A DNA stretch of 64,000 nucleotides from CAWDJT01 sp963828705 (GTDB lineage Bacteria > Desulfobacterota > Syntrophobacteria > Syntrophobacterales > Syntrophobacteraceae): positions 1-64,000 of the forward strand of contig CAWHGA010000049.1 in assembly GCA_963828705.1 (NCBI GenBank), read 5' to 3'. The translations under genes and the position numbers were made by a program. Below are positions 8,936 to 18,547 of this stretch, piece after piece. Under the pieces are notes generated by a model, which had not been told where the DNA came from, did not search any database, and saw only the letters and a list, made by a program, of their open reading frames with translations. The stretch's first letter is position 1. Each line of letters starts with the position of its first letter.

Positions 8936-9927
8936 TGGCCGCCAAACCTATGGCCGCGCGCACTTCCGTCATGGTCCGGCGAGCCTCCGCCCGCGCCCGG
9001 CTCGTTGCCATCCGCAATGATGGCCCGCACCTGTTTCATGTCCTGCTCCAATTCCAACCGTCGGTGGTAATAGGGCTCGATCCGGGCCAAAACGTTCTTG
9101 ATCAGGATCTTCTTGCAGTCCACGCAGCCGATCTCAGCGGTCAGGCAGCCATGAGCCACCTGAGCCACTTCCTCAGCGCTGGAATAGACCTTGTGATAGG
9201 CGAAGGCCGGACATACTTCCGGATTGCCCGGATCGTTGCGGCGCACGCGCTGGGGATCGGTCATCATGCGCAGGATCTTGTCGCTGACCTCTTTGGGGGA
9301 CTCGGTAATAAAGATGCAGTTACCGTAGCTCTTGCTCATCTTGCGGCCGTCGGTGCCCGGCAGCAAAGGCACTTCGGTCAGCAGCGCATCCGGGACCGGA
9401 AACACCTCCCGGTAGAGAAAATTGAAGCGCCTGGCGATCTCACGGGTCAGTTCCACGTGCGGGAGCTGGTCTTTCCCCACCGGCACGCCGTTGGCCTTGT
9501 AGATGATGATATCGGCTGCCTGCAGCACCGGGTACCCAAGGAATCCGTAGGTGGCCAGGTCCTTTTGCGTCAGCTGGTCCTGTATCTCTTTGTAGGTCGG
9601 ATTACGCTCCAGCCACGGCAACGGCGTGATCATCCCGAGCAGCACGTACAGTTCGGCATGTTCCTTCACCTGGGATTGAATAAACAGAGTGCTCTGCTGC
9701 GGATCCAGCCCCACGCTCAACCAATCGAGGATCATATTCCAGGAATTCTCCTCGATGCCGGCAGGTGTGGCGTAATCAGTGGTGAGGGCGTGCCAGTCGG
9801 CTACGAAGAAAAAGCACTGATACTGCGCCTGCAATTGTACCCAGTTGTCCAATGCCCCATGAAGATTTCCCAAATGCAGTCGGCCGGTGGGGCGCATGCC
9901 GCTCAAGATCCTTTTTCGCTCAACCAT
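8928..9927 (-). CDS. trpS: tryptophanyl-tRNA synthetase, frameshift near 9000
   Basis: This class Ic synthetase charges tRNA-Trp. The HIGH-equivalent is RLHLGNLHG (residues 17-24) and KMSKS lies at 196-200. After DGNE (near 8996-9004) the apparent frame ends in a low-complexity tail. Removing one C restores RARAEARRTMTEVRAAIGL and a stop at 8928-8930, overlapping scpA. The restored protein has about 332 residues, the usual family length. An essential gene with the correct C-terminus one base out of frame is best read as a sequencing insertion. Confidence 0.9.
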
Positions 9928-10000
9928 CTAATGAAACTCCTTAAAAGCTATTTCATCCAATGTACCAGCATAACAGCTGATACAGCCGGACGCGCTCCGC

Positions 10001-10664
10001 CTACCCCAGAAACAACCGAAAAAAAACCGACAAAATGGGGTTGAGCAGGTGATTCCACAAGCGTGTCACGATGAGCAGCAACACTATCAACATCCCATAG
10101 CGTTCCAACCGGGCTAGCGCCAACGCGGGCCTCTCGGGCAGCAATCCCACCATCACCCGTCCCCCATCCAGCGGCGGGATGGGAAACAAGTTGACCACCA
10201 TGAGCACCAGGTTGAATCGCACTGAGGCACGCGCCATCAAGAACACTGGTTCGGCCACATGGTCGACAATGCCCGAAGCCGGAATAAAACCATGCTGATC
10301 CAACAACAGGATGAGGTGATAGACCAAGGCACTGACAGCGGCCAGAGTCAGATTGGTGAGTGGTCCGGACAGGGCCACCCAGGCCATGGCTCGGCGCCCG
10401 CCACGCAGATTGGCAAACTGCACCGGCACCGGCTTGGCCCAGCCGAACAGGAATGGGGATTGAACCAGGAGCAGTGTCAACGGCAGGATAATGGTACCGA
10501 ACAGATCCACATGAACGAGTGGGTTCAAGGTGATGCGCCCCATCAGTCGGGCGGTGGGATCACCCAGCTTTTCGGCGACCCAGCCGTGCGCCACTTCGTG
10601 CAGTCATCACGCCCAGGAGCAGCGGCACCGCATATATGCTCAGATTTCTTAGGAAGTCTTCCAT
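10001..10664 (-). CDS. site-2-type M50 zinc protease, frameshift near 10606
   Basis: This is a small membrane protease-like protein of the M50 family. ATG 10664 opens MEDFLRNLSIYAVPLLLGV, the first transmembrane helix. After a frame change at 10604-10612 the zinc motif LHEVAHGW appears (10586-10603), then NPLVHVDLFGT, a GPL-x-N-L helix and the second active-site motif FPIPPLDGGRV. Several hydrophobic helices follow. Short members like this (about 220 residues, no PDZ domain) are common in bacteria and their substrates are mostly unknown. It sits between the CCA fusion gene and trpS in the same direction, probably one operon. Confidence 0.8.
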
Positions 10665-10703
10665 TGCCTCGGCTGTCCTGTTGGTTAGCACGGTCGGCCG
10701 CGC

Positions 10704-13376
10704 TCAGCCCCCAGCCCCTTTCACCGAAGGGATGCGGCGCGGCTGGCCGGATGAAGCGTAATGCCGCAGGGCATAGTCGATTTCGTCCTGTCGGCTGTGC
10801 ACCTTGCCGTTCAGGCGAGCATCGAGCAGCTGATCGAGGATCTCCCGATAGATGGGGCCTGGCTCAATGCCCAGCACCTGCAGATCGCGCCCCTTGAGTT
10901 CAGTGCGCACATCCCGGTATTTGTGGAAGTAGTGGCTGATCATCCGCCGCACCTCTTCACGCTGGGTGCGCGCCATCATAAACAGCAACTCCTCAACCTT
11001 GAAGGGCTGAAGCGCCCGATAGATATCACTGGGCCGAATCTCCCGCAACTGGAAAAACCCCTCGAGCACCTCCCCGGTCTGATGCAGAGCCCACAGCAGC
11101 CGCTCTTGCACATGCGTCGGGAGCTCCAGCCGCTCGGTGAAATCCCGGGCGCTTTCCCGTCGCAATCGTGCCGCCAGACCCAGCAGGTAGACCCACCAAA
11201 CCTCCAGCGGCTCACTCAGAAAACTCAACCGGTACCAGGAAATGGTTTCCTTGAGCCGGGCGAAAAGCGCCTCCATCCACGGATCCAGACGGATCTCCGG
11301 TGACAGTAAGGAAAGCACCCCAAATTCAGCCATGCGGCAGATGGACGGCAGCGGATCGACCTCGGCCATAATGTGCTGGATTTCGTGAAACAGCCGGTGC
11401 CCACCCACCTTTTGCAGGAGATTCATTTTCACCGCATTGCGGATCAGGCTGGTGGTCTGTTTGCCGATGCGGAACCTGAAACGCTGCTCGAACCGAATGG
11501 CGCGAAGGATCCGCGTAGGGTCTTCCACCAGGCTCAGGTTGTGCAGCACTCGGATCACCTTTTCCTTGATGTCGCGCTGACCGCCGAAAAAATCGATCAA
11601 CTGGCCGAAGGTATCAGGGTTGAGCGCCACGGCCAGGGTGTTGATGGTGAAATCACGCCGGTAGAGATCCATCTTGAGGGAGCCGAACTCAACAATGGGA
11701 AGGGCCGCCGGATACTGGTAGTATTCCAGCCGGGCCGAGGCCACGTCCATCTTTCTGCCGTCGGGGAAGACCAGCACAGCGGTGTTGAATTTGGTATGAC
11801 AACGGGCGCGGATGTGGTGCTTATCGGCGAACGCCCGGGCGAACTGGATGCCGTCCCCTTCCACCACGATATCGATATCGAGGTTGGGGCGCCGCAGCAT
11901 CAGATCGCGGATGAAGCCCCCCACCGCATAGGCCTGATAATTCATCTCCGCCGCCAATTCACCGATGCTGCGAAGCAGTTCGATGATGTCGCGGGGCAAC
12001 TGTTCCGCCAGGATGGCCGAGACGTTCTTGCGACGCGTAGAGTTGGTGGTGGGCAAGTCCTCGTGAAGCGCCCGCGGCATGTTGGAATCGTCGTTGACCA
12101 GGTAGTTGAGCAGATCGCGGCGAGTGATCACGCCCACCAGGCGGCCGTCGATCACCACCGCCAGTATTCGCTGCTGATATTCCACCAGATACTTCTGGAT
12201 CTCCAGGAGCGTTGCCGTTGGAGGCACCGTGTGCACGTCCCGGTTCATGTACTCGTCGATGGGCTGTTTGTCCAGACCGTGGAAAATGGCCTTTTCCAGT
12301 ACCTGCCGCGTAACCGTACCCACCACTGTGCCGGCTTCCACCACCGGCATGGCATTGATGTTGTACCGCACCATCACCTGAGCCGCCTCGTCCACAGTGG
12401 CGGTGGTATCCACGAAAATCACCGGACTGCTCATCATATCACGCGCCACCGGGGTCGGCTTGATGGCGCTCTGCAGAAGCTCGAAGAGCTTGTCCTCGGC
12501 CTGATTGAGAGTCAAATCCCGAATCGTGGCTGATGCCGCCGTGGCGTGCCCGCCGCCATCGAAGAAAGCGGCAATGGCCCCGACGTTCACATCCGGGATG
12601 CGACTGCGGGCCACCAGATAGATGCGGTCATCCATGCGTGCCAGGGCAAACACCACGTCCAGGTTTTCCATGTCCTTGAGCTTGTGGACCAGCACGGCGA
12701 AATCGCCGACGTACTTGTCGGCAGAAACCGTGGCTATGCAGACATCAATGCCCTGGATGGTATAAGTGTGAGCCGAATGGAGCAGCTCGTTCAGCAGCGA
12801 CACCTGTTCGGCGGTGAGCTCTCGGGTCAACATGTCGGCCACCACGTTGAGGTCCGCTCCGCAACGGCGCAAGAAGGCAGCCGCCTGGAAGTCCTCCGGG
12901 GTGGTTGAATTGAACGTAAAGGAACCAGTATCTTCAAACAGCCCCAGGGCAAGCACGGTGGCTTCCTCCGGGGTCAGTTCCAGAGCGCGCTCCTGGATGA
13001 TGCCAGTCAGAATCGTAACCGTAGCCCCCAGGGGTTTGACTACCTCCACTTGGCCGTGCAGATCGTCTTCAGCATCAGGGTGATGGTCGTAGATATGGAT
13101 TTCCAGGTCAGGGCGCGTCAGGATTTCCTGAAACTTTCCGATCCGGGAAGCCTGCCGCGTGTCCACCAGAATCAGGCGGCTCACCTCGTTGAGGTCCAGG
13201 TCGCGCAACCGCTTGAAATCATATAGATAAACTGTGGACTTCACGAAGAATTCGCGCAGAGTCTGTTCCTGGGAACCGGGAAAGACCAGAATCGCTTCCG
13301 GATAGAGTTTTTTGGCCGCAATCATGGATGCCATGGCATCAAAGTCGGCATTGACGTGGGTCGTGATCACTTGCAT
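10704..13376 (-). CDS. DHH-CBS-CBS-tRNA nucleotidyltransferase fusion
   Basis: This 890-residue protein has four modules. Residues 1-310 are a DHH/DHHA1 phosphoesterase (NADFDAMAS, DTRQASRIGK, DHHPDAEDD, GGGHATAAS). Residues about 315-440 are two CBS domains, the usual adenine-nucleotide sensors. From about 490 comes a class II poly(A)/CCA polymerase head (VGGFIRDLMLRRPNLDIDIV, with the GG-x-x-RD and DID metal site), then the RNA-binding region (RRDFTINTLAVAL, EDPTRILRAIRFEQR). By homology it adds A or CCA to tRNA 3' ends; the DHH part may trim or hydrolyse nucleotides. Such fusions are known from Deltaproteobacteria. Since tRNA-Val and tRNA-Arg here encode CCA, its job may be repair. Confidence 0.88.
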   Translation of the reverse strand: MQVITTHVNADFDAMASMIAAKKLYPEAILVFPGSQEQTLREFFVKSTVYLYDFKRLRDLDLNEVSRLILVDTRQASRIGKFQEILTRPDLEIHIYDHHPDAEDDLHGQVEVVKPLGATVTILTGIIQERALELTPEEATVLALGLFEDTGSFTFNSTTPEDFQAAAFLRRCGADLNVVADMLTRELTAEQVSLLNELLHSAHTYTIQGIDVCIATVSADKYVGDFAVLVHKLKDMENLDVVFALARMDDRIYLVARSRIPDVNVGAIAAFFDGGGHATAASATIRDLTLNQAEDKLFELLQSAIKPTPVARDMMSSPVIFVDTTATVDEAAQVMVRYNINAMPVVEAGTVVGTVTRQVLEKAIFHGLDKQPIDEYMNRDVHTVPPTATLLEIQKYLVEYQQRILAVVIDGRLVGVITRRDLLNYLVNDDSNMPRALHEDLPTTNSTRRKNVSAILAEQLPRDIIELLRSIGELAAEMNYQAYAVGGFIRDLMLRRPNLDIDIVVEGDGIQFARAFADKHHIRARCHTKFNTAVLVFPDGRKMDVASARLEYYQYPAALPIVEFGSLKMDLYRRDFTINTLAVALNPDTFGQLIDFFGGQRDIKEKVIRVLHNLSLVEDPTRILRAIRFEQRFRFRIGKQTTSLIRNAVKMNLLQKVGGHRLFHEIQHIMAEVDPLPSICRMAEFGVLSLLSPEIRLDPWMEALFARLKETISWYRLSFLSEPLEVWWVYLLGLAARLRRESARDFTERLELPTHVQERLLWALHQTGEVLEGFFQLREIRPSDIYRALQPFKVEELLFMMARTQREEVRRMISHYFHKYRDVRTELKGRDLQVLGIEPGPIYREILDQLLDARLNGKVHSRQDEIDYALRHYASSGQPRRIPSVKGAGG

Positions 13377-13394
13377 TCGGTTGCGGCCTCCGCA

Positions 13395-14279
13395 TCAGCC
13401 CCGCGGATGATATTGTTGATGGATACTCTTGAGCCGTTCGCGAGCCACATGAGTGTAGATCTGGGTGGTGGCGATGTCGGCGTGGCCGAGCATGGCTTGC
13501 AATGATCGCAGATCGGCACCGTTTTGCAGCAAGTGAGTGGCGAAGGAATGGCGCAGCATGTGAGGCGACATGTTCTGCTGGATACCGACCCGCAGGGCAT
13601 AACCCTTGATGGTCTTCCACACACCCTGGCGGGAGAGCTTCCGGCCGCGATGATTCAAGAAAACCAGGGAGACGGACTGTTTCCCCATCAGTCGCAGACG
13701 GCCATCATTGAGGTAGACCTTGAGAGCTTCACCGGCCCACTCCCCCATGGGCACCAATCGTTCTTTATCCCCTTTGCCACGAACCACGATGTAACCCACC
13801 TGCAGATGCACCTGCTGAACACTCAGCTCTACCAGTTCGCTGACTCGAATCCCAGTCGCATAGAGCAGCTCCAGCATGGCCTTGTCCCTCTGGCCCAGCG
13901 GCGTTTCGGCGGCGGGTCCGGCCAGCAAGGCTTCCACTTCCTGAGGCGCGAGCACCTTGGGCAAGACCGCACGCATCTGCGGGAAACGGAGTCGCAGGGC
14001 CGGGTTGTGGTCCACCCCCCCGCGCAGCTGCAGATACTTGAAAAGTGACCGCAACGCTGCCAATCGTCGGGCCTTGCTGCGAACTGCCAAGGTCTCACCG
14101 ACATCGTGCAGGTAACCGAGCAGATGCACCGGCTGGACCGCCGGCCACTGGTCCACGCCCTTCTGTTGCAGATAGGTAGCGACCGATATTAGGTCCTGAC
14201 TGTAGGCAGCGATGGTATGCTGGCTAAACCCTTTTTCCGCAGCCAGATAAGCCAGAAAGCTGTCCATCTCGCTATGCAT
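13395..14279 (-). CDS. xerD: site-specific tyrosine recombinase XerC/XerD
   Basis: A 294-residue recombinase with the full catalytic set: Arg in ATGIRVSELVEL, Lys in VRGKGDKERLVP, His-x-x-Arg in SPHMLRHSFATHLL, His in LGHADIATTQ and the nucleophile Tyr in IYTHV. The N-terminal SAM-like core-binding domain (FLAYLAAEKGFSQHTIAAY) is typical. It resolves chromosome dimers at dif with its partner; XerC and XerD cannot be told apart safely here. It lies 18 bases upstream of the CCA fusion gene in the same direction. No island or dif-like context is seen, so this is the housekeeping enzyme. Confidence 0.88.
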   Translation of the reverse strand: MHSEMDSFLAYLAAEKGFSQHTIAAYSQDLISVATYLQQKGVDQWPAVQPVHLLGYLHDVGETLAVRSKARRLAALRSLFKYLQLRGGVDHNPALRLRFPQMRAVLPKVLAPQEVEALLAGPAAETPLGQRDKAMLELLYATGIRVSELVELSVQQVHLQVGYIVVRGKGDKERLVPMGEWAGEALKVYLNDGRLRLMGKQSVSLVFLNHRGRKLSRQGVWKTIKGYALRVGIQQNMSPHMLRHSFATHLLQNGADLRSLQAMLGHADIATTQIYTHVARERLKSIHQQYHPRG

Positions 14280-14354
14280 GAGCGTTTCGCCCTACTGCAG
14301 CAGCCATCCCCGGACAAGGACTCAAAGTAAGAATCCAGTAATCCGGCGCAAAAC

Positions 14355-14376
14355 GGGCGGGGCTCCGTCCCCGCCC
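14355..14376 (-). terminator. rho-independent terminator after pycB
   Basis: GGGCGGGG and CCCCGCCC pair around a six-base loop. On the minus strand the stem is followed by GTTTTG. It separates pycB (ending at 14427) from xerD. Confidence 0.7.
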
Positions 14377-14426
14377 TTCATGAAAACAACGCATCCCTCT
14401 CATGGTCACCATCAGGCCGCCGCCCC

Positions 14427-16100
14427 CTATCCCTTTCTCATGTTGTCCGGTTTGGCCTGTACTGCAGTCGTATAGGTCCGAAAATGATAGTCTACCAGCA
14501 GTGAAGTTTGAACTTCGTCGCCTTGTTTGCGAGTTGACACCATATCGATATGATGGGTCTTACCGTCGTAGTCGGAAAAGCTGATCCGGGTACCATCTTC
14601 GAACCCGCCGCGCTTGAACCAGACCTCTGGCGGCAACAACCAGGTCTTGCCGAATCGGTCCTCGAAGCGGAAATAGTTGAGGGCATCGTGGGGGAATTGC
14701 TGGTAGAGACAAATCTCTTCATCGCTCACCGCCCGTTTGAGTTCGCCTTCCAGAAGCCGCCGGGCGTCATCCAGGTCGGCATCGGGAAGTCGCTGCAGGC
14801 CGGCTTCGTCGGCCAGGATTTGATACCACTTCTTGCCGTCCTGGCGGTGATGCTCCAAAACCTTCTGGTAGATCCATTCCTGTGGCTCATAGAAGGGAAA
14901 TGGCCCGTAACGGCCAAGAAGCAGACGCTTCAGGTCGTCCGAAGGGTGTTCGTAGCGACCGTGGACCACATTGCTCACCGCTGTGGTCCAAAGAATCTGA
15001 CTTCCGGGAGTTACTGACCAGATGTTACCCAATTCACCGTTGACTCGGATCAATTCGCTGAAGACCTCGTGAATACGCTCCAGCAGACCAAGCTTCTCGG
15101 CCTGTTCAAACGCTATGCTTGCGGCTCCACCCGTGAGTTTGTGACGCTTGACGGTGGGATCAAACCCTCGGTAAGGGCTTTCAAAACGTTCATAGAAACG
15201 CCGTTCCCGCCGAAGTTCGTCGGAACAATCCACCAAGGGCTGGACCTTCAGCCCCGGGGTCTTCAGACCGTAGTCGTTGAGCGTCTGCATCAGGCTCAGG
15301 GCTGGGGCCTGGCTGTAAATGGCACCAAAGCCGTGATCCGCGACCTCCACGATTCGCACGCCGGCCTGCACCGCCGCGACCATGCGCGACAGGTCGTTAC
15401 CGTCGGTATTGTGACCATGGTAGGCCAGAAGCAGGTCGGGGAACCGCCTGCCGATGGCCTCAACCAAACCAGCGATGCGTCTCGGCGAACCCACCGAGGA
15501 ATGGTTCTTGATACACAGGATGATTTCCTCCCCCATGGCAGCCAGGATCTCATCCACCTTGCCCAGGTAGAACTCATCGGTGTGTTCCCGACCGGTACTG
15601 AAACACAGACATGGCATCAGGATCTTGCCCGCAGCCAGGACTTCCTCGGCCACCACGGTCAGGTTGGGGATGTGGTTGAGAAAGTCATAGATGCGCCAGA
15701 CATCGAGGTATGGCGCAAACAGGCGGACCGTTAGGCGCTGAACATTGTCTGGGTAAGGCCGATAACCGAACAAATTGCGTCCCCGACACACACACTGCAG
15801 CATGGTGTTGGGCATGGCCTTGCGAATAAGGCGAAGCTTTTCGAAAGGATCGATCTGCCGCCGCATCAGGTCCACGTGGACAGAGGCCCCACCAGAGATT
15901 TCAAAGGCAAAATAACCGGTGTCATCCCGGTAGGGAGCCACCTTGAGCGTCGTGAAGGGCATAATCCGGCCCTTGAAATCGGATTGGGAAACATCGCGTT
16001 CGTTGTTGGTCAGAAAATAGCCCGGCGTACGTCGCAAAAAATCCAGCACATCGCGACGGCTCATCCCGGGACTGACGCGTTCTCGCTGGGTCAACTCCAT
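14427..16100 (-). CDS. pycB: pyruvate carboxylase subunit B-like carboxyltransferase
   Basis: A carboxyltransferase of the pyruvate carboxylase / oxaloacetate decarboxylase alpha type. RGRNLFGYRPYPDNV and the metal-binding loop AYHGHNTDGNDLSRM are family signatures; DHGFGAIYSQAPAL follows. The second half holds the conserved helical PYC domain. ATG 16100 is preferred to 16130 because the family's conserved part begins soon after. It makes oxaloacetate by moving CO2 from carboxybiotin to pyruvate. Its end (QAKPDNMRKG) has no biotin-acceptor domain and no AMKM motif, so a separate biotin carrier must exist elsewhere. The biotin carboxylase gene lies just upstream in the same direction. Confidence 0.82.
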   Translation of the reverse strand: MELTQRERVSPGMSRRDVLDFLRRTPGYFLTNNERDVSQSDFKGRIMPFTTLKVAPYRDDTGYFAFEISGGASVHVDLMRRQIDPFEKLRLIRKAMPNTMLQCVCRGRNLFGYRPYPDNVQRLTVRLFAPYLDVWRIYDFLNHIPNLTVVAEEVLAAGKILMPCLCFSTGREHTDEFYLGKVDEILAAMGEEIILCIKNHSSVGSPRRIAGLVEAIGRRFPDLLLAYHGHNTDGNDLSRMVAAVQAGVRIVEVADHGFGAIYSQAPALSLMQTLNDYGLKTPGLKVQPLVDCSDELRRERRFYERFESPYRGFDPTVKRHKLTGGAASIAFEQAEKLGLLERIHEVFSELIRVNGELGNIWSVTPGSQILWTTAVSNVVHGRYEHPSDDLKRLLLGRYGPFPFYEPQEWIYQKVLEHHRQDGKKWYQILADEAGLQRLPDADLDDARRLLEGELKRAVSDEEICLYQQFPHDALNYFRFEDRFGKTWLLPPEVWFKRGGFEDGTRISFSDYDGKTHHIDMVSTRKQGDEVQTSLLVDYHFRTYTTAVQAKPDNMRKG

Positions 16101-16312
16101 GCTGCACCTGCTCCGTTCCAGTCGAATCAACTATGATAAGCGCGGTCAAAACACCCCTTCAGCTCTCGCCAAGACGCTAAGGGACGCATATCCCTTACAG
16201 CCTAGCGCCTTTGTGTGAGGGGGAACAAGCGCGATCTGCCGCAACCAGCCGGCTCTCTGAACCGGTTTGCACATGAACTCCAAGGTATCGAAAAACCTGC
16301 ACTATATGCTGA

Positions 16313-17749
16313 CTATTCAGCATACGGATTGTACCCATAGGCATTGATCTCGGCAACCAAACCGGCCAACCGCCCAATTTCTGGCGCCTTTTCCTGATAC
16401 TCCAGCAGGTGCGGATGGGTCTCGATGAAAGATGTATCGAAACGTTGGTCGATAAAATCGGGATCATTGACCACCTGTCGGTAGAACGGGATGGTGGTCT
16501 TGACGCCAACAATAGCGAAACCGTCGAGTGCACGTCTGAGCCGGTCCACAGCCTCCTTCCAGTTGAAACCATAGACCGTGAGCTTCACGATCATGGAATC
16601 GTAGAAGCGGGGAATCTCATAGCCCTGATAGACGGCACCGTCGAGCCGAACCCCATGGCCGCCGGGAGATTGATAGATCTGCACCAACCCCGGACTGGCG
16701 ATAAAATTATTCTTGGGGTCTTCGGCATTGATCCGGAGTTCAATAGCTTGCCCGCGGAAGATGATGTCTTCCTGGGAAAAGGAGAGCTGCTCCCCGGCAG
16801 CAATGCGAATCTGTTCGCGTACCAGGTCCACACCGGTGATCATCTCGGTAATGGTATGTTCCACTTGAATTCTGGTGTTGACTTCCAGGAAGTAGAAACG
16901 ATCATCCTCATCCATTAGGAATTCCACGGTGCCGGCGTTCACGTAGTTGCTGGCCCGGGCCGCTTCCACCGCGGTCGCGCAGATGCGTTCGCCCAAAGCC
17001 GCTGGAAGCTGCGCCGGTGCGATCTCGATCATCTTCTGATGGCGCCGCTGGATGGAGCAATTGCGTGTCCCCAAATGGATGATGTGGCCAAAATGGTCGG
17101 CAAGGATCTGGACCTCCACATGCCGTGGCTTGGTCAGACCCTTTTCGAGGTAAACAGCATCGTTGCCAAAGGCCATCTTCGCTTCCGAACGGGCCATCCG
17201 CAGACCGTTGACCAACTGGGTCCGGTCCTGAACCTCCCGAATTCCACGACCACCGCCCCCGGCAACCGCTTTAATCATGATCGGGAAACCGTGCTCCTCG
17301 GCAAAAGCATTGGCCTGGACTTCCCCAGCATCCCCTCCAGGCAACTCAGCGCTCCCGGGAATCACCGGAATGCCTGCCGCGGTCATGATCTGCCGGGCGA
17401 TGACCTTACTCCCCAAGTCAATGATCACCTGCGGTGGGGGACCTACAAACACCAGGCCGGCATCAGTACATTGCTTGGAGAAGTTGGGGTTCTCCGCCAG
17501 AAAACCATAGCCCGGATGAATAGCTTCCGCCTTCACCGACCTGGCAGCCTGGATGATGCGATCGATGTTCAGATAATCCTTGCGGGGCCCAGACCCAATG
17601 CGCACCGCCTCATCGGCTCGCATGATGTGCATGCCGGTCTTGTCCGTATCTTCATAGACAGCCACGGTCTTGATCCCCAGTTCCTGGGCTGCACGATTGA
17701 TGCGGATGGCGATTTCACCGCGATTGGCAATAAGCAATTTATTGAACAT
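16313..17749 (-). CDS. accC: biotin carboxylase subunit (PycA/AccC type)
   Basis: A 478-residue biotin carboxylase that makes carboxybiotin from ATP and bicarbonate. The N-terminal FNKLLIANRGEIAIRINRAA, HPGYGFLAEN and the ATP-grasp GGGGRGI loop are all present. EVNTRIQVEHTITE is the catalytic segment (usually EHPVTE). Because it stands upstream of the pycB-like gene with no accB nearby, the pair is best read as two-subunit pyruvate carboxylase; an acetyl-CoA carboxylase role cannot be excluded. A hairpin with outer GGCGCTA and inner AAGGGA...TCCCTT stems (about 16167-16215) lies in the gap to pycB and may tune readthrough. Confidence 0.88.
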   Translation of the reverse strand: MFNKLLIANRGEIAIRINRAAQELGIKTVAVYEDTDKTGMHIMRADEAVRIGSGPRKDYLNIDRIIQAARSVKAEAIHPGYGFLAENPNFSKQCTDAGLVFVGPPPQVIIDLGSKVIARQIMTAAGIPVIPGSAELPGGDAGEVQANAFAEEHGFPIMIKAVAGGGGRGIREVQDRTQLVNGLRMARSEAKMAFGNDAVYLEKGLTKPRHVEVQILADHFGHIIHLGTRNCSIQRRHQKMIEIAPAQLPAALGERICATAVEAARASNYVNAGTVEFLMDEDDRFYFLEVNTRIQVEHTITEMITGVDLVREQIRIAAGEQLSFSQEDIIFRGQAIELRINAEDPKNNFIASPGLVQIYQSPGGHGVRLDGAVYQGYEIPRFYDSMIVKLTVYGFNWKEAVDRLRRALDGFAIVGVKTTIPFYRQVVNDPDFIDQRFDTSFIETHPHLLEYQEKAPEIGRLAGLVAEINAYGYNPYAE

Positions 17750-18280
17750 GGTCTGTCACCTATTCTGGCACAAGCAGCATCTTGCTGCCGCCTGGCTGCA
17801 GCCGAAGAACACTCGAGGCAAGCACGGAGGCAACGCCGGCTACTGCGGTCATGGATGGCGTCCCCGAAGCAGCCTCACCCCGACAATCAGGTCGCACACC
17901 TGCCGGCGAAATCAATCTCTGAGGCTCCCGAAGGGCCCATTTCCCGACCCACCTCGGCCCGGTTTCCGGTGCACACAAGCAGGGGCCGCAGGGGTGGCTA
18001 CGCAATGATGGGCGGGACCCGGCGTAGGTCGATTCTCAGACTCGCTCGGATGGAATTCGACCCGCTTACGAATGAACGAAGGATGATGTTAGGGCACGAG
18101 GGTAGTCTTGTAACACAGCAAATGGTTGGATAGCAATGGTTTACATGGTGCCGTGGCTTCGGCTTTGGAGGAAATGCTTCACTTGGGGGACGCCGCCAGG
18201 CTCCCCTGGGCAGACACATTCGGTTTTGGTTGGCCCCGCAAGGCGGCCACCGATTGAAGCTAGTCGGCCTGCTGGCGAGT
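17750..18280. other. intergenic, promoter region of accC-pycB
   Basis: This 530-base gap has no coding frame with a recognisable motif. The plus-strand frames here are shadows or chance frames. It must contain the promoter of accC at its left end and the 3' region of the small Cys-rich gene at its right end. I find no convincing sigma-70 hexamers. Confidence 0.4.
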
Positions 18281-18547
18281 CTACTTGACCGAATAGCTCA
18301 GCAATTTGCGCTTGCTTCGCCGCTGTCTGGCCATCTGATGCAAAGATTCGCGATCCAGCAGATTACACTTGTACGGCTTGATCACTTCATTAACCTCCCA
18401 TTTTGGGCGATTGACGTCCTGCATCAGGTCCTTGATGCTGTTCCAGCGGCTCGCACTGTAAAACTCGCAGTCCTTGCCTTCATTAAAGAATTCGCAGTGC
18501 TGCTGGCTGACGTACTTCTCGTACTTCCGACAATGTCTGATCTTCAT
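18281..18547 (-). CDS. small Cys-containing hypothetical protein
   Basis: ATG 18547 has GAGGAGG seven bases upstream, which decides the start over the longer frame from 18631. The 88-residue product begins MKIRHCRKYEKYVSQQHCEF and has Cys at 6, 18 and 27 with a fourth near the C-terminus (YKCNLLD). The spacing suggests a small metal site. The basic C-terminus (RQRRSKRKLL) could bind nucleic acid. I do not recognise the family. It stands alone between two long intergenic regions. Confidence 0.55.
   Translation of the reverse strand: MKIRHCRKYEKYVSQQHCEFFNEGKDCEFYSASRWNSIKDLMQDVNRPKWEVNEVIKPYKCNLLDRESLHQMARQRRSKRKLLSYSVK

Noticed and set aside
10259..12908. Long plus-strand frames opposite the CCA fusion gene
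   Set aside because: His/Gln/Pro-rich shadows; the minus-strand protein has full domain support.
16160..16220. Riboswitch between accC and pycB
   Set aside because: There is a bulged hairpin but no recognisable aptamer core, and it lies inside an operon.
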